NCBI GenBank assembly: GCA_002793515.1
Contig: PFEU01000018.1
Location: 96,203 to 155,729, forward strand
Length of the DNA stretch: 59,527 nucleotides
Origin: Candidatus Uhrbacteria bacterium CG10_big_fil_rev_8_21_14_0_10_48_16
Lineage (GTDB): Bacteria; Patescibacteriota; Patescibacteriia; UBA9934; GWF2-40-263
Direction: 5' to 3'
Part shown: piece by piece, positions 51,734 through 59,527 of the stretch
Layout: every line of letters starts with the position of its first letter
Numbering within the stretch: position 1 is the stretch's first letter
Program-made: the position numbers and the translations under genes
The notes under the pieces: generated by a model
Database searches by the model: none
The model's input: the letters and a program-made list of their open reading frames with translations, nothing else
Told to the model about the DNA's origin: nothing

Positions 51734-52189
51734 TCAGGCGAAGGCCTGGACCGCCTCCGTGACACCGCGCTCCGTGACGCGCTCCAGGAACGTCCCGCGC
51801 AGGCTCGCACAGGTGGTGCGCTCACCCTCGAAGGGGCAGTCGATGGGACTCTCGTCCGAAGGGACAGCCTTGGCGACCGCCTCGGCGATCACAGCGAGGA
51901 GCTTGTTGAACTCGATCGTGGGGAGCTGTCCCAGACCATCCCAGTTGACGTCCAGCCTGGTGAGGTCGATGGTGTCGCCGACAAGGAAGGCGTAGATGCT
52001 GAGGAGGAGGGTCCGGTTGAGCTTGTAGCCTCGACCGATGGCATCGCCCGTCTTCCTCGCGAGGAGCAGGACGGTGTCGAGGTCGTCGAAGTCGGCGGAG
52101 GTCATGTCTTCGAGCTTGCGAACCCGCTCGAGCATCTTCGTGAGTTCACCGAAGATCTGCTGGCGGGGAGTGAAGTTCTTCTTACGCAC
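51734..52189 (-). CDS. 151-residue helical protein of unknown function (GC-rich)
   Basis: The start is GTG 52189, with AGGAGA eight bases upstream. The product (RKKNFTPRQQIFGELTKMLE...) is helix-rich throughout, with LSIYAFLVGDTIDLTRL and a late CPFEGERTTCASL. No signal peptide, membrane helix or known motif. GC-rich composition and a private terminator put it with the isolated GC-rich genes. Confidence 0.7.
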   Translation of the reverse strand: MRKKNFTPRQQIFGELTKMLERVRKLEDMTSADFDDLDTVLLLARKTGDAIGRGYKLNRTLLLSIYAFLVGDTIDLTRLDVNWDGLGQLPTIEFNKLLAVIAEAVAKAVPSDESPIDCPFEGERTTCASLRGTFLERVTERGVTEAVQAFA

Positions 52190-52264
52190 TTGGTTCTTCT
52201 CCTGATTTCGACATCGCGAACATGCGCTGTCGAGTCGGAAGAATAGACGAAATCAACGATTTCG

Positions 52265-52789
52265 TCAAGGCATGACCGCATTAAGCTCTGGTTCAGAATC
52301 AGGGGTGGCAATAAAATTCATAAGGATCACAGACTCCTCAAAATCCAATGCTTGCGTATCTACCGCGAGAGAAAACTCTCCGTCTCCATTGTCATGATAG
52401 AGCAGGGCGTAGTAGACCTGATCTTCCTCGAGAGGCTTGTTCACAGGCACAACAAAGTGCTCTCCCCCTGCCTCAAGTAAAACTGAGTTTCCAATCACGG
52501 ACCCTGGGACTCCCTCATTATCATCAAACACAACCACATAACCAGGCTCAGAGAGGACAGCAAATCCTACTCGAACCATACTCTGATCGCTTAGTTGATT
52601 CTCCACGTAAATGGCGTTCCCCCCTTTTTCGAGCATCTGATCGAATGTTGCCGAACGGGGAGAATCCATAGCGATCTCATCGGTTTGTGTTTCTGTAGGA
52701 GCTGACGGCCCTGTCAGAAGTATTGCGACGATGATGGCTCCAACGGCCAAAAAGACAAAAATCCAAAGTTTTGGGAGAGTCTGTTGCAT
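52265..52789 (-). CDS. membrane-anchored DUF7282-like protein
   Basis: ATG 52789 gives an N-terminal anchor (about 6-25, LWIFVFLAVGAIIVAILLTG) and a Thr/Glu linker. A beta-sandwich follows with GYVVVFDDNEGVPGSVIGNS, AGGEHFVVPVNKPLEEDQVY and LYHDNGDGEFSLAVDTQALD. This is the pattern of DUF7282 domains found in archaeal and CPR surface proteins. Function unknown. A longer frame to 52831 exists but lacks support. Confidence 0.75.
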   Translation of the reverse strand: MQQTLPKLWIFVFLAVGAIIVAILLTGPSAPTETQTDEIAMDSPRSATFDQMLEKGGNAIYVENQLSDQSMVRVGFAVLSEPGYVVVFDDNEGVPGSVIGNSVLLEAGGEHFVVPVNKPLEEDQVYYALLYHDNGDGEFSLAVDTQALDFEESVILMNFIATPDSEPELNAVMP

Positions 52790-52815
52790 ATACCCATAGT
52801 TTAACACAGTGTGCC

Positions 52816-52844
52816 TGGACAATTTTTCCACATTCGGCTACACT
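52816..52844 (+). promoter_or_regulatory. promoter of rpmB
   Basis: TGGACA, 17 bp, TACACT. The start codon follows about 25 nt after the -10, without SD. Confidence 0.6.
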
Positions 52845-52869
52845 CCCCTCGTTATTAAAGCAATCTGAT

Positions 52870-53115
52870 ATGTCTCACTCCTGTCTCGTTACGGGCAAAA
52901 AGACGACCGTTGGGAACAATGTTTCTCACTCAAACGTGAAAACCAAGCGTAAACTGTATCCAAACATGCAGAAAAAGCGTCTTGTGAACCCAGCGACCGG
53001 ACGTACCGTCACCGTCATGATTACCACCCGAGGACTTCGAACCCTCAAGAAGTGGGACCGTGAAGGAAAAACATACGACCTCGTCGCCTTGAAAAAAGCC
53101 GAAAAACTCATCTAG
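52870..53115 (+). CDS. rpmB: 50S ribosomal protein L28
   Basis: An 81-residue bL28: MSHSCLVTGKKTTVGNNVSH with the family's NVSHSNxKTKR and RLVNPATGRTVTVMITTRGL segments, ending in a Lys-rich tail. The start is ATG 52870; upstream in-frame codons are promoter sequence. The N-terminal cysteine pair seen in zinc-binding L28 forms is reduced to one Cys. Confidence 0.95.
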   Translation: MSHSCLVTGKKTTVGNNVSHSNVKTKRKLYPNMQKKRLVNPATGRTVTVMITTRGLRTLKKWDREGKTYDLVALKKAEKLI

Positions 53116-53142
53116 GAAAAAACAGCCGTTACAGGCTGTTTT
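53116..53142. terminator. bidirectional terminator between rpmB and hflX
   Basis: AAAACAGCC/GGCTGTTTT around GTTACA. It serves the convergent genes. Confidence 0.85.
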
Positions 53143-54232
53143 CTATTTTTTCAACAAGTTCTTTTAATCCCTCTTTTTCTACGGCTGATATCCAAAGGAC
53201 AGGATCATTTTCATAAATTTTTGTGATCATTTTCTTGAGTGAGTCTGAAGTCTTGTCTTCTTTGTTAAAGACAAGAATCCGTGGCGTCTCTCCCCCGCCC
53301 AGGCGCTTCAAGATCTCATCAACAACCTGAATGTTCCGTTCCCAATTCTGATCACTTCCATCGACAACATGGACAAGCAGATCTGCATCCATCGCCTCAG
53401 ACAACGTTGATGAAAAGGCGTTCAAGAGTTCCGGAGGGAGGTCCTTGATAAATCCGATCGTGTCGGAAATAAGCGCAGTCGATCTCCTCCCAGGCAAAAA
53501 GAGTTCTCCCACACGCGTATCAAGCGTGGCAAAGAGTTCGTTCGCTGCATACTCTTTCCGCCCTGTGAGAGCGTTCAGGAGCGTTGTTTTCCCGGCATTC
53601 GTATATCCAACGATCGAAACCGTCTTAAGCCCCTTACGCGCTCTTCCACTCCGAGCCAAATCCCGCCCTTTTTGATACGACGAAAGCTTATCTTTAATCT
53701 TCCGTTCCTTTTCCTTCAAGTGACGCTTCATGCGTTCACTGTTGGTTTCTCCAATTCCCACAGATCCAATTCCTCCCCCCTGCCGAGAAAGCTCCATTCC
53801 CATTCCGAAAATTCGTGGTCCCATATGCCGGACACTCGCAAGCTCAATTTCAAGTTTTGCCTCAGTAGTGCGTGCGTGCTTTGCGAAGATTTTTAAAATA
53901 AGATCAATCCGATCCCACACCTGAAGACCATACGGTCTGAGTAGTTCAGATAATTCGTAAATCTGACGAGGCTTGAGTTGCGCATTCACAATCAAAATAT
54001 TGGCTCCGAACTCTTTTGCCTCTTCTCCCACCATCGTCACTTTCCCGGTTCCAATATAGGTCTTTGGATGGGGGTGAAAACGCTTCTGCCAGGTCTTTAC
54101 AATAACAATCCCTCCGTACGTGTGTACGAGTTCCTCAAGTTCTGTCATTCGATCCATCGCCTCGTATTTGTTCATCCGAGGGTCGATCAGGTCGATCAGG
54201 ATCGCCTTCTGTATTTTCTTCTTTTCAGACAT
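53129..54232 (-). CDS. hflX: ribosome-associated GTPase HflX
   Basis: The 367 residues show the HflX N-domain (GGIVIVKTWQKRFHPHPKTY, IGTGKV), the glycine-rich linker RQGGGIGSVGIGETNSERMK, and a TRAFAC GTPase domain. The GTPase motifs are G1 GYTNAGKTTLLNAL, G2/G3 DTRVGELFLPG and DTIGFIKDLPPELLNAFSST, and G4 NKED. It splits stalled or stressed ribosomes. The gene end overlaps the shared terminator with rpmB. Confidence 0.95.
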   Translation of the reverse strand: MSEKKKIQKAILIDLIDPRMNKYEAMDRMTELEELVHTYGGIVIVKTWQKRFHPHPKTYIGTGKVTMVGEEAKEFGANILIVNAQLKPRQIYELSELLRPYGLQVWDRIDLILKIFAKHARTTEAKLEIELASVRHMGPRIFGMGMELSRQGGGIGSVGIGETNSERMKRHLKEKERKIKDKLSSYQKGRDLARSGRARKGLKTVSIVGYTNAGKTTLLNALTGRKEYAANELFATLDTRVGELFLPGRRSTALISDTIGFIKDLPPELLNAFSSTLSEAMDADLLVHVVDGSDQNWERNIQVVDEILKRLGGGETPRILVFNKEDKTSDSLKKMITKIYENDPVLWISAVEKEGLKELVEKIENSL

Positions 54233-54256
54233 ACGACTATCCTAGCACATCAAATA

Positions 54257-54286
54257 AAAAAACCGCCCTCTCGAGCGGTTTTTTAA
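54257..54286 (-). terminator. intrinsic terminator of the HU gene
   Basis: AAAAAACCGC/GCGGTTTTTT with an inner CCTC/GAG pairing. It lies between the HU stop codon and the hflX start. Confidence 0.85.
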
Positions 54287-54295
54287 CAGTTTCTT

Positions 54296-54577
54296 TTAAA
54301 GGACAGCGTCCTTTGCAGCCTTAGCTACTCGAAACTTTACAACGGTCTTCGCTGGAATCTGAATAGATTCACCGGTCAATGGATTACGTCCCATTCGAGC
54401 GGCACGAGCCTTTTTAACGAGCTTACCAAGTCCTGGAAGTGGGAACTCTCCGCCGCCTCGAACCTCTTTCAAGGCCAATGCAACAAAGGCATCCCATTTT
54501 TCGCCTGCTTCCTTCTTTGAGATACCAAACATCTCTCCAAAGGCGGTCATGAACTGACTCTTAGTCATTTTTGCCAT
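54296..54577 (-). CDS. hup: HU-family DNA-binding protein
   Basis: A 93-residue nucleoid protein. MAKMTKSQFMTAFGEMFGIS is the helical dimer part, GEFPLPGLGKLVKKARAARM the strand region, and GRNPLTGESIQIPAKTVVKF the DNA-contacting arm with the conserved GRNPxTGExIxIPA. It is monocistronic with a private terminator, consistent with high expression. Confidence 0.96.
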   Translation of the reverse strand: MAKMTKSQFMTAFGEMFGISKKEAGEKWDAFVALALKEVRGGGEFPLPGLGKLVKKARAARMGRNPLTGESIQIPAKTVVKFRVAKAAKDAVL

Positions 54578-54640
54578 AGTTGTGGAAAACTTAAGTTTTA
54601 CGCGGATTATGTTAACACGGGGTCAATTATTTGAAAATAG

Positions 54641-55210
54641 CTAGTCTTTGAGCATGTTTATAACTCTCTCTCGGACTTCTGGGAGAATCGTACAACTTTC
54701 TTCCCCATCCACTGACCCAGAAAAATGTTTCTTCCCTTGCAGAACGATCTTTTGTGCTCCCATTTCTTCGCTTAAAACGTCGGCATACTTCACGTCGACA
54801 TACGGATCATCATCAGAATGGATCGCGACAAGCTGAGGGAGGTGTGTGCGAATTTCCGCAAAATCAATCGGTGTCTCAAAGAAGTTATGAATCTCTTCGA
54901 ACCCAAGATCCGTGGTAAAACCGGCAACAAATACCGCTCCTCCAATCTGTTCTGTTTCTCCAAGTGTTTCAAGGTAACGCATGATCGTCACGCACCCAAT
55001 GGAATGACCAACAAGAATCGTTTCTTGATCCGGTTTTCCCACGATCTCCGCCAAGAAAGGAACCCATAAGGATTGCTTTGGAAGTCCCGTCTCGGGCATC
55101 GCCGGAATGACTACGTTAACACCCTCCTTCTCCAATTCTTTTTTCAGCCATGGATACCAACAGTATTCTGGATTCCCATCCCAACAATGCACAACGATAA
55201 CTCTTTTCAT
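54641..55210 (-). CDS. alpha/beta hydrolase (RBBP9/YdeN family)
   Basis: The 189-residue protein begins RVIVVHCWDGNPEYCWYPWL. It has the nucleophile elbow TILVGHSIGCVTIMRYL (Ser of GHSIG), a late Asp in HSDDDPYVD and a His in GKKHFSG, completing a Ser-Asp-His triad. The family includes serine hydrolases of unknown substrate. Last gene of the leftward operon starting at 57373. Confidence 0.88.
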   Translation of the reverse strand: MKRVIVVHCWDGNPEYCWYPWLKKELEKEGVNVVIPAMPETGLPKQSLWVPFLAEIVGKPDQETILVGHSIGCVTIMRYLETLGETEQIGGAVFVAGFTTDLGFEEIHNFFETPIDFAEIRTHLPQLVAIHSDDDPYVDVKYADVLSEEMGAQKIVLQGKKHFSGSVDGEESCTILPEVRERVINMLKD

Positions 55211-55219
55211 AAATACAGA

Positions 55220-55591
55220 TTACGATCGTGCATCTGCCCAAGCTCGAGCTTGCTCAAGATCTTGAGCAATAATCTCCGCCATCTCCTCCTCCCCAGGAAA
55301 CGGAATGATATCCCGAAGCTTATCGTGAAGCACACAGTTAATTCGTTTCTCGGTAAGATCCTGATTCACCCCCAACAGATGCACTTCCATTTTAAGGTTA
55401 TACCCCGTGCGTCCATCACTAATACAGATAAGAGCGTTATGCCATACCCCATCGACTTCCGCCTCTCCGACATAGACCCCAAGCGCAGGAATCAACACCC
55501 CTTGCTCAATCGCAATATTGGCCGTTGGACACCCAAGGCGTGTTGCCATTCCCTCCCCTCGTTCGACGCGTCCGCTTAAAGTAAGTTTCAT
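55220..55591 (-). CDS. stand-alone riboflavin kinase domain
   Basis: The product matches the C-terminal domain of RibF. GRVERGEGMATRLGCPTANI is the ATP/flavin loop with conserved PTAN, and LIPALGVYVGEAEVDG plus LKMEVHLLGVNQDL give the catalytic Glu region. It phosphorylates riboflavin to FMN. The FAD synthetase half of RibF is absent, so the cell may make FMN but needs another source of FAD. ATG 55591 is chosen (123 aa). Ten bases separate it from the hydrolase gene. Confidence 0.82.
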   Translation of the reverse strand: MKLTLSGRVERGEGMATRLGCPTANIAIEQGVLIPALGVYVGEAEVDGVWHNALICISDGRTGYNLKMEVHLLGVNQDLTEKRINCVLHDKLRDIIPFPGEEEMAEIIAQDLEQARAWADARS

Positions 55592-55605
55592 ATCCCTCAA
55601 TAGAA

Positions 55606-56145
55606 CTACTTTCTAAGCTGTTTCACAAGCTCCAAAGCTCTTTTCACAATAGGAACCATGTCAGGATAACTTGAGGCCTTCTCTACCTTGCCTAATGGCA
55701 CCCATCTTGCTTCATACACATGCTCCTCTGGATCTGGGTGTAATTCACTTCCGACAGGAGACTGAAAGAGGTAATAATGAATGTCTTTATGGATCAACTG
55801 ACCTTTTTTATGAAATTTATCGCGAAACCAAATATCAATTTTTCCGAGATAGTCTAGGAGACGAATTTGTTGGAGTCCTAGTTCTTCTAGCGTTTCTCTC
55901 GCAGCAGCCTCCTCAATGTCCTCTCCCGCTTCTACATGACCTTTTGGAAAGGTCCACTTTCCATAGGAGTCTTTCATCATGGCAAAGAGAATACTATTTC
56001 CTGAGGTGCGGAACACAATACCACCCGCAGAAATTTCTCGTTGCACGGGCTCTTTTTTTGTTTGACGCGTAGATGGCCCCTTTCCTGACGAAGGAGCTTT
56101 TCTTTTATTCACCCGTTTCGCTGACGGCGGCTTCTTGATAGTCAT
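55606..56145 (-). CDS. NUDIX hydrolase with basic N-terminal tail
   Basis: NUDIX box: GHVEAGEDIEEAAARETLEE followed by LGL, with GGIVFRTSGNSILFAMM before it. The first ~35 residues are Lys/Arg/Pro-rich (KKPPSAKRVNKRKAPSSGKG) and may bind nucleic acid. It resembles MutT/Ap4A-type hydrolases; the substrate is not fixed by sequence. It overlaps the end of the peptidase gene by 41 bp, so the two are translationally linked. Confidence 0.88.
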   Translation of the reverse strand: MTIKKPPSAKRVNKRKAPSSGKGPSTRQTKKEPVQREISAGGIVFRTSGNSILFAMMKDSYGKWTFPKGHVEAGEDIEEAAARETLEELGLQQIRLLDYLGKIDIWFRDKFHKKGQLIHKDIHYYLFQSPVGSELHPDPEEHVYEARWVPLGKVEKASSYPDMVPIVKRALELVKQLRK

Positions 56146-57373
56146 AGGTTCCTAATAGCACTTGAACAGCAATGTCGTGTTGAGGATCTAGATCAGCCTG
56201 ATACTCCTCGATGGTATATTCAACCTCAATATCTGGAACAATTCCCTCTTCATTAATCGAGCGCCCGTCCGGGGTATACCAGGCTGCGGTCGTAATCTTC
56301 ACCGCAGATCCGTCCGCCAACTCTCGATAATCCTGTACCGATCCCTTTCCGAAGGTTTGCGTTCCCACAATGGTCGCATACCCATAATCTTGGAGCGCTC
56401 CCGAAACAATTTCTGAAGCAGAAGCACTTCCTCCATTCACCAACACAACAGTTGCTATCCCTTGTAAGCGAGGGGCCGTTACTCCCTTAAACGTCTGTAC
56501 CTCATCTTGAGTCCGTTCAATAAGAATCGGATCATATCCGACCCAAGCCGATCCGATGTCGATGGCGGTTGTCAGGAGTCCTCCCGGGTTACTTCGTAAA
56601 TCAAGAATGATTCCGGTGACATCTGCAGACAGAGCTTCCTGAATGGCTTCAGAGAACAAATCCATGGTGTCGTGATTAAATGTCGAAAGGGAGATTGTCA
56701 TGATGTTTTGATCATCAATACTCCACTTCACGCTATCAACAATGATCTTATCTCGCACAATAGAGATCTCCATAAGTCCATCTGTTCCTTCGCGACTGAT
56801 CGTCAACGTCACAGCTGTTCCCTTTTCCCCACGAATCAGCATCACCGCTGCCTCCACGCTCATTCCTGTCGTCTCTGTTTCATCAATCAAGACAATCCAG
56901 TCACCTGGCAAAAGCCCCGCTTGTTCAGCTGGCATACCAGAAAGTGGGGCAACGATCTGAAGTCGATCGTCTTTAATCCCAATCTCAGCCCCAATTCCTT
57001 CAAATGACCCTTCTAAGCTCGCAGAAAAGGCTTCAGCCTCTTCAGGGTCAAGGTAGACGGAATAAGGGTCATCTACCCCTGCAAGCACGCCTTTAAGCGC
57101 CCCATAGAACAGATCGACATCTGAAACAGGTTGACGATAGTACTCCTCTTTGACAAAGTTCCAGATATCCCAGAACTGCCTGAAATCGACATCCTCAGAA
57201 AGATATGAAGGAATTTCACCTTGTCCTAAAACCTGTCCTTCTCCCGCAGGAACAACCGAGCGTATTCCTCGCGACTCTCCAATAAAAAAGCCGAGACTAA
57301 ACGTCACGATGCCAATAAGGAGTACGGAAAGGATCAGAATTGAGTTCGGAAACGAGCGTGTTTGTATCGCCAT
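56105..57373 (-). CDS. S41-family C-terminal processing peptidase (CtpA-like)
   Basis: An N-terminal signal anchor (about 9-31) is followed by a helical region, a PDZ domain (SLEGSFEGIGAEIGIKDDRL, LSGMPAEQAGLLPGDWIV), and the S41 core. The catalytic Ser lies in VVLVNGGSASASEIVSGALQ and the Lys in GTQTFGKGSVQDY. It degrades or trims envelope proteins. First gene of a four-gene leftward operon and divergent from the PEGA protein gene. Confidence 0.93.
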   Translation of the reverse strand: MAIQTRSFPNSILILSVLLIGIVTFSLGFFIGESRGIRSVVPAGEGQVLGQGEIPSYLSEDVDFRQFWDIWNFVKEEYYRQPVSDVDLFYGALKGVLAGVDDPYSVYLDPEEAEAFSASLEGSFEGIGAEIGIKDDRLQIVAPLSGMPAEQAGLLPGDWIVLIDETETTGMSVEAAVMLIRGEKGTAVTLTISREGTDGLMEISIVRDKIIVDSVKWSIDDQNIMTISLSTFNHDTMDLFSEAIQEALSADVTGIILDLRSNPGGLLTTAIDIGSAWVGYDPILIERTQDEVQTFKGVTAPRLQGIATVVLVNGGSASASEIVSGALQDYGYATIVGTQTFGKGSVQDYRELADGSAVKITTAAWYTPDGRSINEEGIVPDIEVEYTIEEYQADLDPQHDIAVQVLLGTYDYQEAAVSETGE

Positions 57374-57405
57374 AGATGTCTACAGGATATACAATGGGAA
57401 GTGAT

Positions 57406-58743
57406 ATGTCCAAGTCCATACGATTCATCGTTTTTCTTCTCTTTGTTTTTGCCTTTTTAATCTCAGCTCCGCTGGTGGTGTTGTATACGGCTGGGTATCG
57501 TTTCGATCTCGCCCATGGTCGTATTGTCCACACGGCTGTTTTAAACATCACCAGCACTCCACGTAATGCGACCGTCCTCGTGAACCAAGAACCTTACTCA
57601 GACCGAACCCCGGCGGTCATCGACACGATTCTTCCTGGTGAACACATCGTTCAACTTGAAAAAACTGGATATCTCCCATGGGAGACATTGTTGACTTTTG
57701 GAAGTCGTGAAGCACTCGTTGTTGGTCCGATTACATTGTTTCTCGACGCCCAACCTGAACTTCAAGAGACACTCACCACCACGCTCATCTCCCCACATCC
57801 TTCCTCCAATCGTTTCGCGTATGTCTCACAAGAAAGTTCCTGGCTTGAAGTATGGCTCGTTGATGCCTCTTCTCAGGAAAAGAATCTCCTCATGCGACTT
57901 CCCTACGATGCACGCAGTCAGTACGATCTTTCGTGGTCAAAGCAAGGAACCTATCTTCTGTTAGAGGAACAGTCCGGTACGCAAAGCGACATCTATGTTT
58001 CTCGAGTCCATGACGGTACGGCTCTTGAGCTCGGAGAAGAATCGAAACATATTGAACGCTACTGGTGGGATTTGAGTCTTGACGAAACACTCTATGTCCG
58101 TTCGAAAAATGCTCTGACACAACTCAACCTGTTAAACGGAGATGCGGAAACACTCACATTCGATGCGGACCTGATCACGAGTTACGATGGTCAAGAAGTC
58201 ATCTTGTCTCAAAGCAATAACCGCGCGGTGATTTCCTATCAAGAAGAAGGAACGGCTTCCATCATCACCTATCTTCCGCTCGGTGAGTACACATTTGTCG
58301 AAGCACCTATTGGTCTCGTTGCCCTTCATGACGTCCGTCGAAATCGTTTTATTCTCATTGATTTAGCACGCCGTGATCAACCGATTCTCCTCAACGAAGA
58401 AGCACTCATCTGGAAATGGAGCCCTGACGCAAATGTTCTTCTGTATTCAAGTGGCTATGATTTGAAACGCTATGTCCGTTCTACCCACGAAACCCAAACG
58501 CTCACACGACTCTCTCACCCCATCGATCATCTGGACTGGTATCCATTTGGAACGACTATTTTATATCAAACCAATGGGAACCTTGAAGCTCTTAACTTAG
58601 AGAATGCCACGACCCTATCCCAAACACATCTGGCGAGCGGATTCTCTGGCACATTCTGGATCGATCCAGAAGGAAAAAATCTCCATCACCTTGAATCAAC
58701 ACAGGATGGCTGGCAGTGGTGGACAAGAGCCCTCCAAAATTAA
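57406..58743 (+). CDS. PEGA-domain membrane-anchored protein with beta-propeller-like region
   Basis: A signal anchor (about 6-26) is followed by a PEGA domain (LNITSTPRNATVLVNQEPYS, LPGEHIVQLEKTGYLPWETL). About 300 residues of WD/TolB-like strands follow (WSKQGTYLLLEEQS, WKWSPDANVLLYSSG, LDWYPFGTTILYQTNG). It probably sits outside the membrane. I chose ATG 57406, with GGGAAG a few bases upstream, over 57376 and 57394, which would overlap the divergent promoter region. Confidence 0.85.
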   Translation: MSKSIRFIVFLLFVFAFLISAPLVVLYTAGYRFDLAHGRIVHTAVLNITSTPRNATVLVNQEPYSDRTPAVIDTILPGEHIVQLEKTGYLPWETLLTFGSREALVVGPITLFLDAQPELQETLTTTLISPHPSSNRFAYVSQESSWLEVWLVDASSQEKNLLMRLPYDARSQYDLSWSKQGTYLLLEEQSGTQSDIYVSRVHDGTALELGEESKHIERYWWDLSLDETLYVRSKNALTQLNLLNGDAETLTFDADLITSYDGQEVILSQSNNRAVISYQEEGTASIITYLPLGEYTFVEAPIGLVALHDVRRNRFILIDLARRDQPILLNEEALIWKWSPDANVLLYSSGYDLKRYVRSTHETQTLTRLSHPIDHLDWYPFGTTILYQTNGNLEALNLENATTLSQTHLASGFSGTFWIDPEGKNLHHLESTQDGWQWWTRALQN

Positions 58744-58765
58744 ATAGAGCCCTGTGGCTCTATTT
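58742..58765. terminator. bidirectional terminator between the PEGA and nucleotidyltransferase genes
   Basis: AAATAGAGCC, CTGT, GGCTCTATTT, a perfect 10-bp stem beginning at the stop codon. Confidence 0.75.
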
Positions 58766-58776
58766 ATATTCACAAT

Positions 58777-59526
58777 TTACAGTTCCACGAGACTATTATC
58801 TCCAATGATCAATCGGTGACCCGTCTTAGGATGAGAACGTTTGTAATCAACTAACTTCGCATTCACCCCGATCAAACTATTCACGATTCGTCGCGTGGTA
58901 TCGATGGAAGCTCCCTCAAAGATGATCGAGTGCTCAACTTCTGTTTTATTGATGATCACTCCGTCCCCAATGGCCGTATAAGGCCCAATATAACTTGACG
59001 TGATGTTACAATCCTTTCCAATCACCACCGGTCCACGAATCATGCAGTCCTTTGTGATCACGGTTCCTTCTCCAATAGAGACAGGCCCTTGAATCTGCGC
59101 ATCTTCATGAGGTTCGCACTCGACACAGAATTCTTCACGAGGGGTATCATCCATAATCAAGGCATTCCCTTCAATAAGCGCATCTGGGGTTCCCGTATCT
59201 TTCCACCACCCCGTGATTTCCTCATGACCAACCGTTCCATTGTTGATGTACCACGTGATGATGTCTGTAATTTCGTATTCTCCTCGTTTTGAAGGCTCAA
59301 TCGTCTTGTAGGCATCGAAAAACTGTTCGTCAAAAAGATAAATTCCTGTCACAGCAAACGGAGATGGGGCGTTTTCAGGTTTTTCGATGGTCGATTTGAG
59401 CTTCCCGTCTGGATGAAATTCTGCCACCCCAAAACGCTGTGGATCTTTCACGTGAGAAAGCGCAATCATACAATCAAGCCCCTCGTTCTGAAATCGATCA
59501 ACAAACTGATTAATCGAACCGAGAAT
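58777..59526 (-). CDS. sugar-1-phosphate nucleotidyltransferase (RmlA/GlmU-like), 5' end cut by window edge
   Basis: About 250 C-terminal residues are present. The nucleotidyltransferase part (RFGVAEFHPDGKLKSTIEKP, TGIYLFDEQFFDAYK, RGEYEITDIITWYINNG, WWKDTGTPDALIEGN) is followed by left-handed beta-helix repeats (IGEGTVITKDCMIRGPVVIG, IGPYTAIGDGVIIN). That combination is typical of long glucose-1-phosphate thymidylyltransferases that feed dTDP-sugars into surface glycans. The frame stays open to the window end. Confidence 0.88.
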   Translation of the reverse strand: MLGSINQFVDRFQNEGLDCMIALSHVKDPQRFGVAEFHPDGKLKSTIEKPENAPSPFAVTGIYLFDEQFFDAYKTIEPSKRGEYEITDIITWYINNGTVGHEEITGWWKDTGTPDALIEGNALIMDDTPREEFCVECEPHEDAQIQGPVSIGEGTVITKDCMIRGPVVIGKDCNITSSYIGPYTAIGDGVIINKTEVEHSIIFEGASIDTTRRIVNSLIGVNAKLVDYKRSHPKTGHRLIIGDNSLVEL

Positions 59527-59527
59527 A

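Overview
The window looks like a chromosomal segment of an uncultured Patescibacteria (CPR) bacterium, and that assignment is an inference. Supporting signs are compact, mostly minus-strand operons and housekeeping genes that start without a visible Shine-Dalgarno (SD) sequence. There is also a stand-alone riboflavin kinase domain, a B12-dependent (class II) ribonucleotide reductase, and a glycine-rich surface protein with a C-terminal module I associate with CPR surface proteins. No 16S rRNA is present.

Layout. 0-8 kb: end of a GC-rich gene, then a heat-shock cluster read leftwards (hrcA-grpE-dnaK, a YbaK-like deacylase, a DHH protein, dnaJ) from a canonical promoter covered by a perfect CIRCE operator, preceded by a PP2C phosphatase. 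8-11.3 kb: a Kef-type antiporter and small GC-rich genes. 11.3-19.7 kb: a variable island anchored on tRNA-Glu(CTC). Three tandem non-coding units of about 200 bp each end in a 19-bp copy of the tRNA 3' end. Beyond them are decayed genes, a zinc-peptidase-like gene, a promoter-driven structured RNA and an IetAS-type anti-phage pair (AAA ATPase plus subtilase). Two related ~106-bp repeats close the two gene-bearing modules, and the distal one again ends like a tRNA. 19.7-30 kb: M23 endopeptidase, RecQ, a kinase-like gene, and a wall/division operon (surface protein, penicillin-binding protein, MurF). 30-36.7 kb: TruD, methyltransferase, MgtE, amidotransferase and a NUDIX-CobO fusion. 36.7-43.8 kb: giant surface protein and nrdJ with paired NrdR-like boxes. 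43.8-51.7 kb: a tightly packed seven-gene operon plus a YgjP-like gene. 51.7-59.5 kb: DUF7282-like protein, L28, HflX, HU, a peptidase/NUDIX/riboflavin kinase/hydrolase operon, a PEGA/propeller protein and a sugar nucleotidyltransferase cut by the window end.

Two gene styles coexist. Most genes have moderate GC, lie in operons and lack an SD. About nine short genes are visibly GC-richer, stand alone, mostly carry a strong GGAGG-type SD, and mostly end in their own hairpin terminator; these look like separately acquired cargo. The most unusual feature is the tRNA-Glu array, in which two units are identical except for one base and a swapped internal hairpin.
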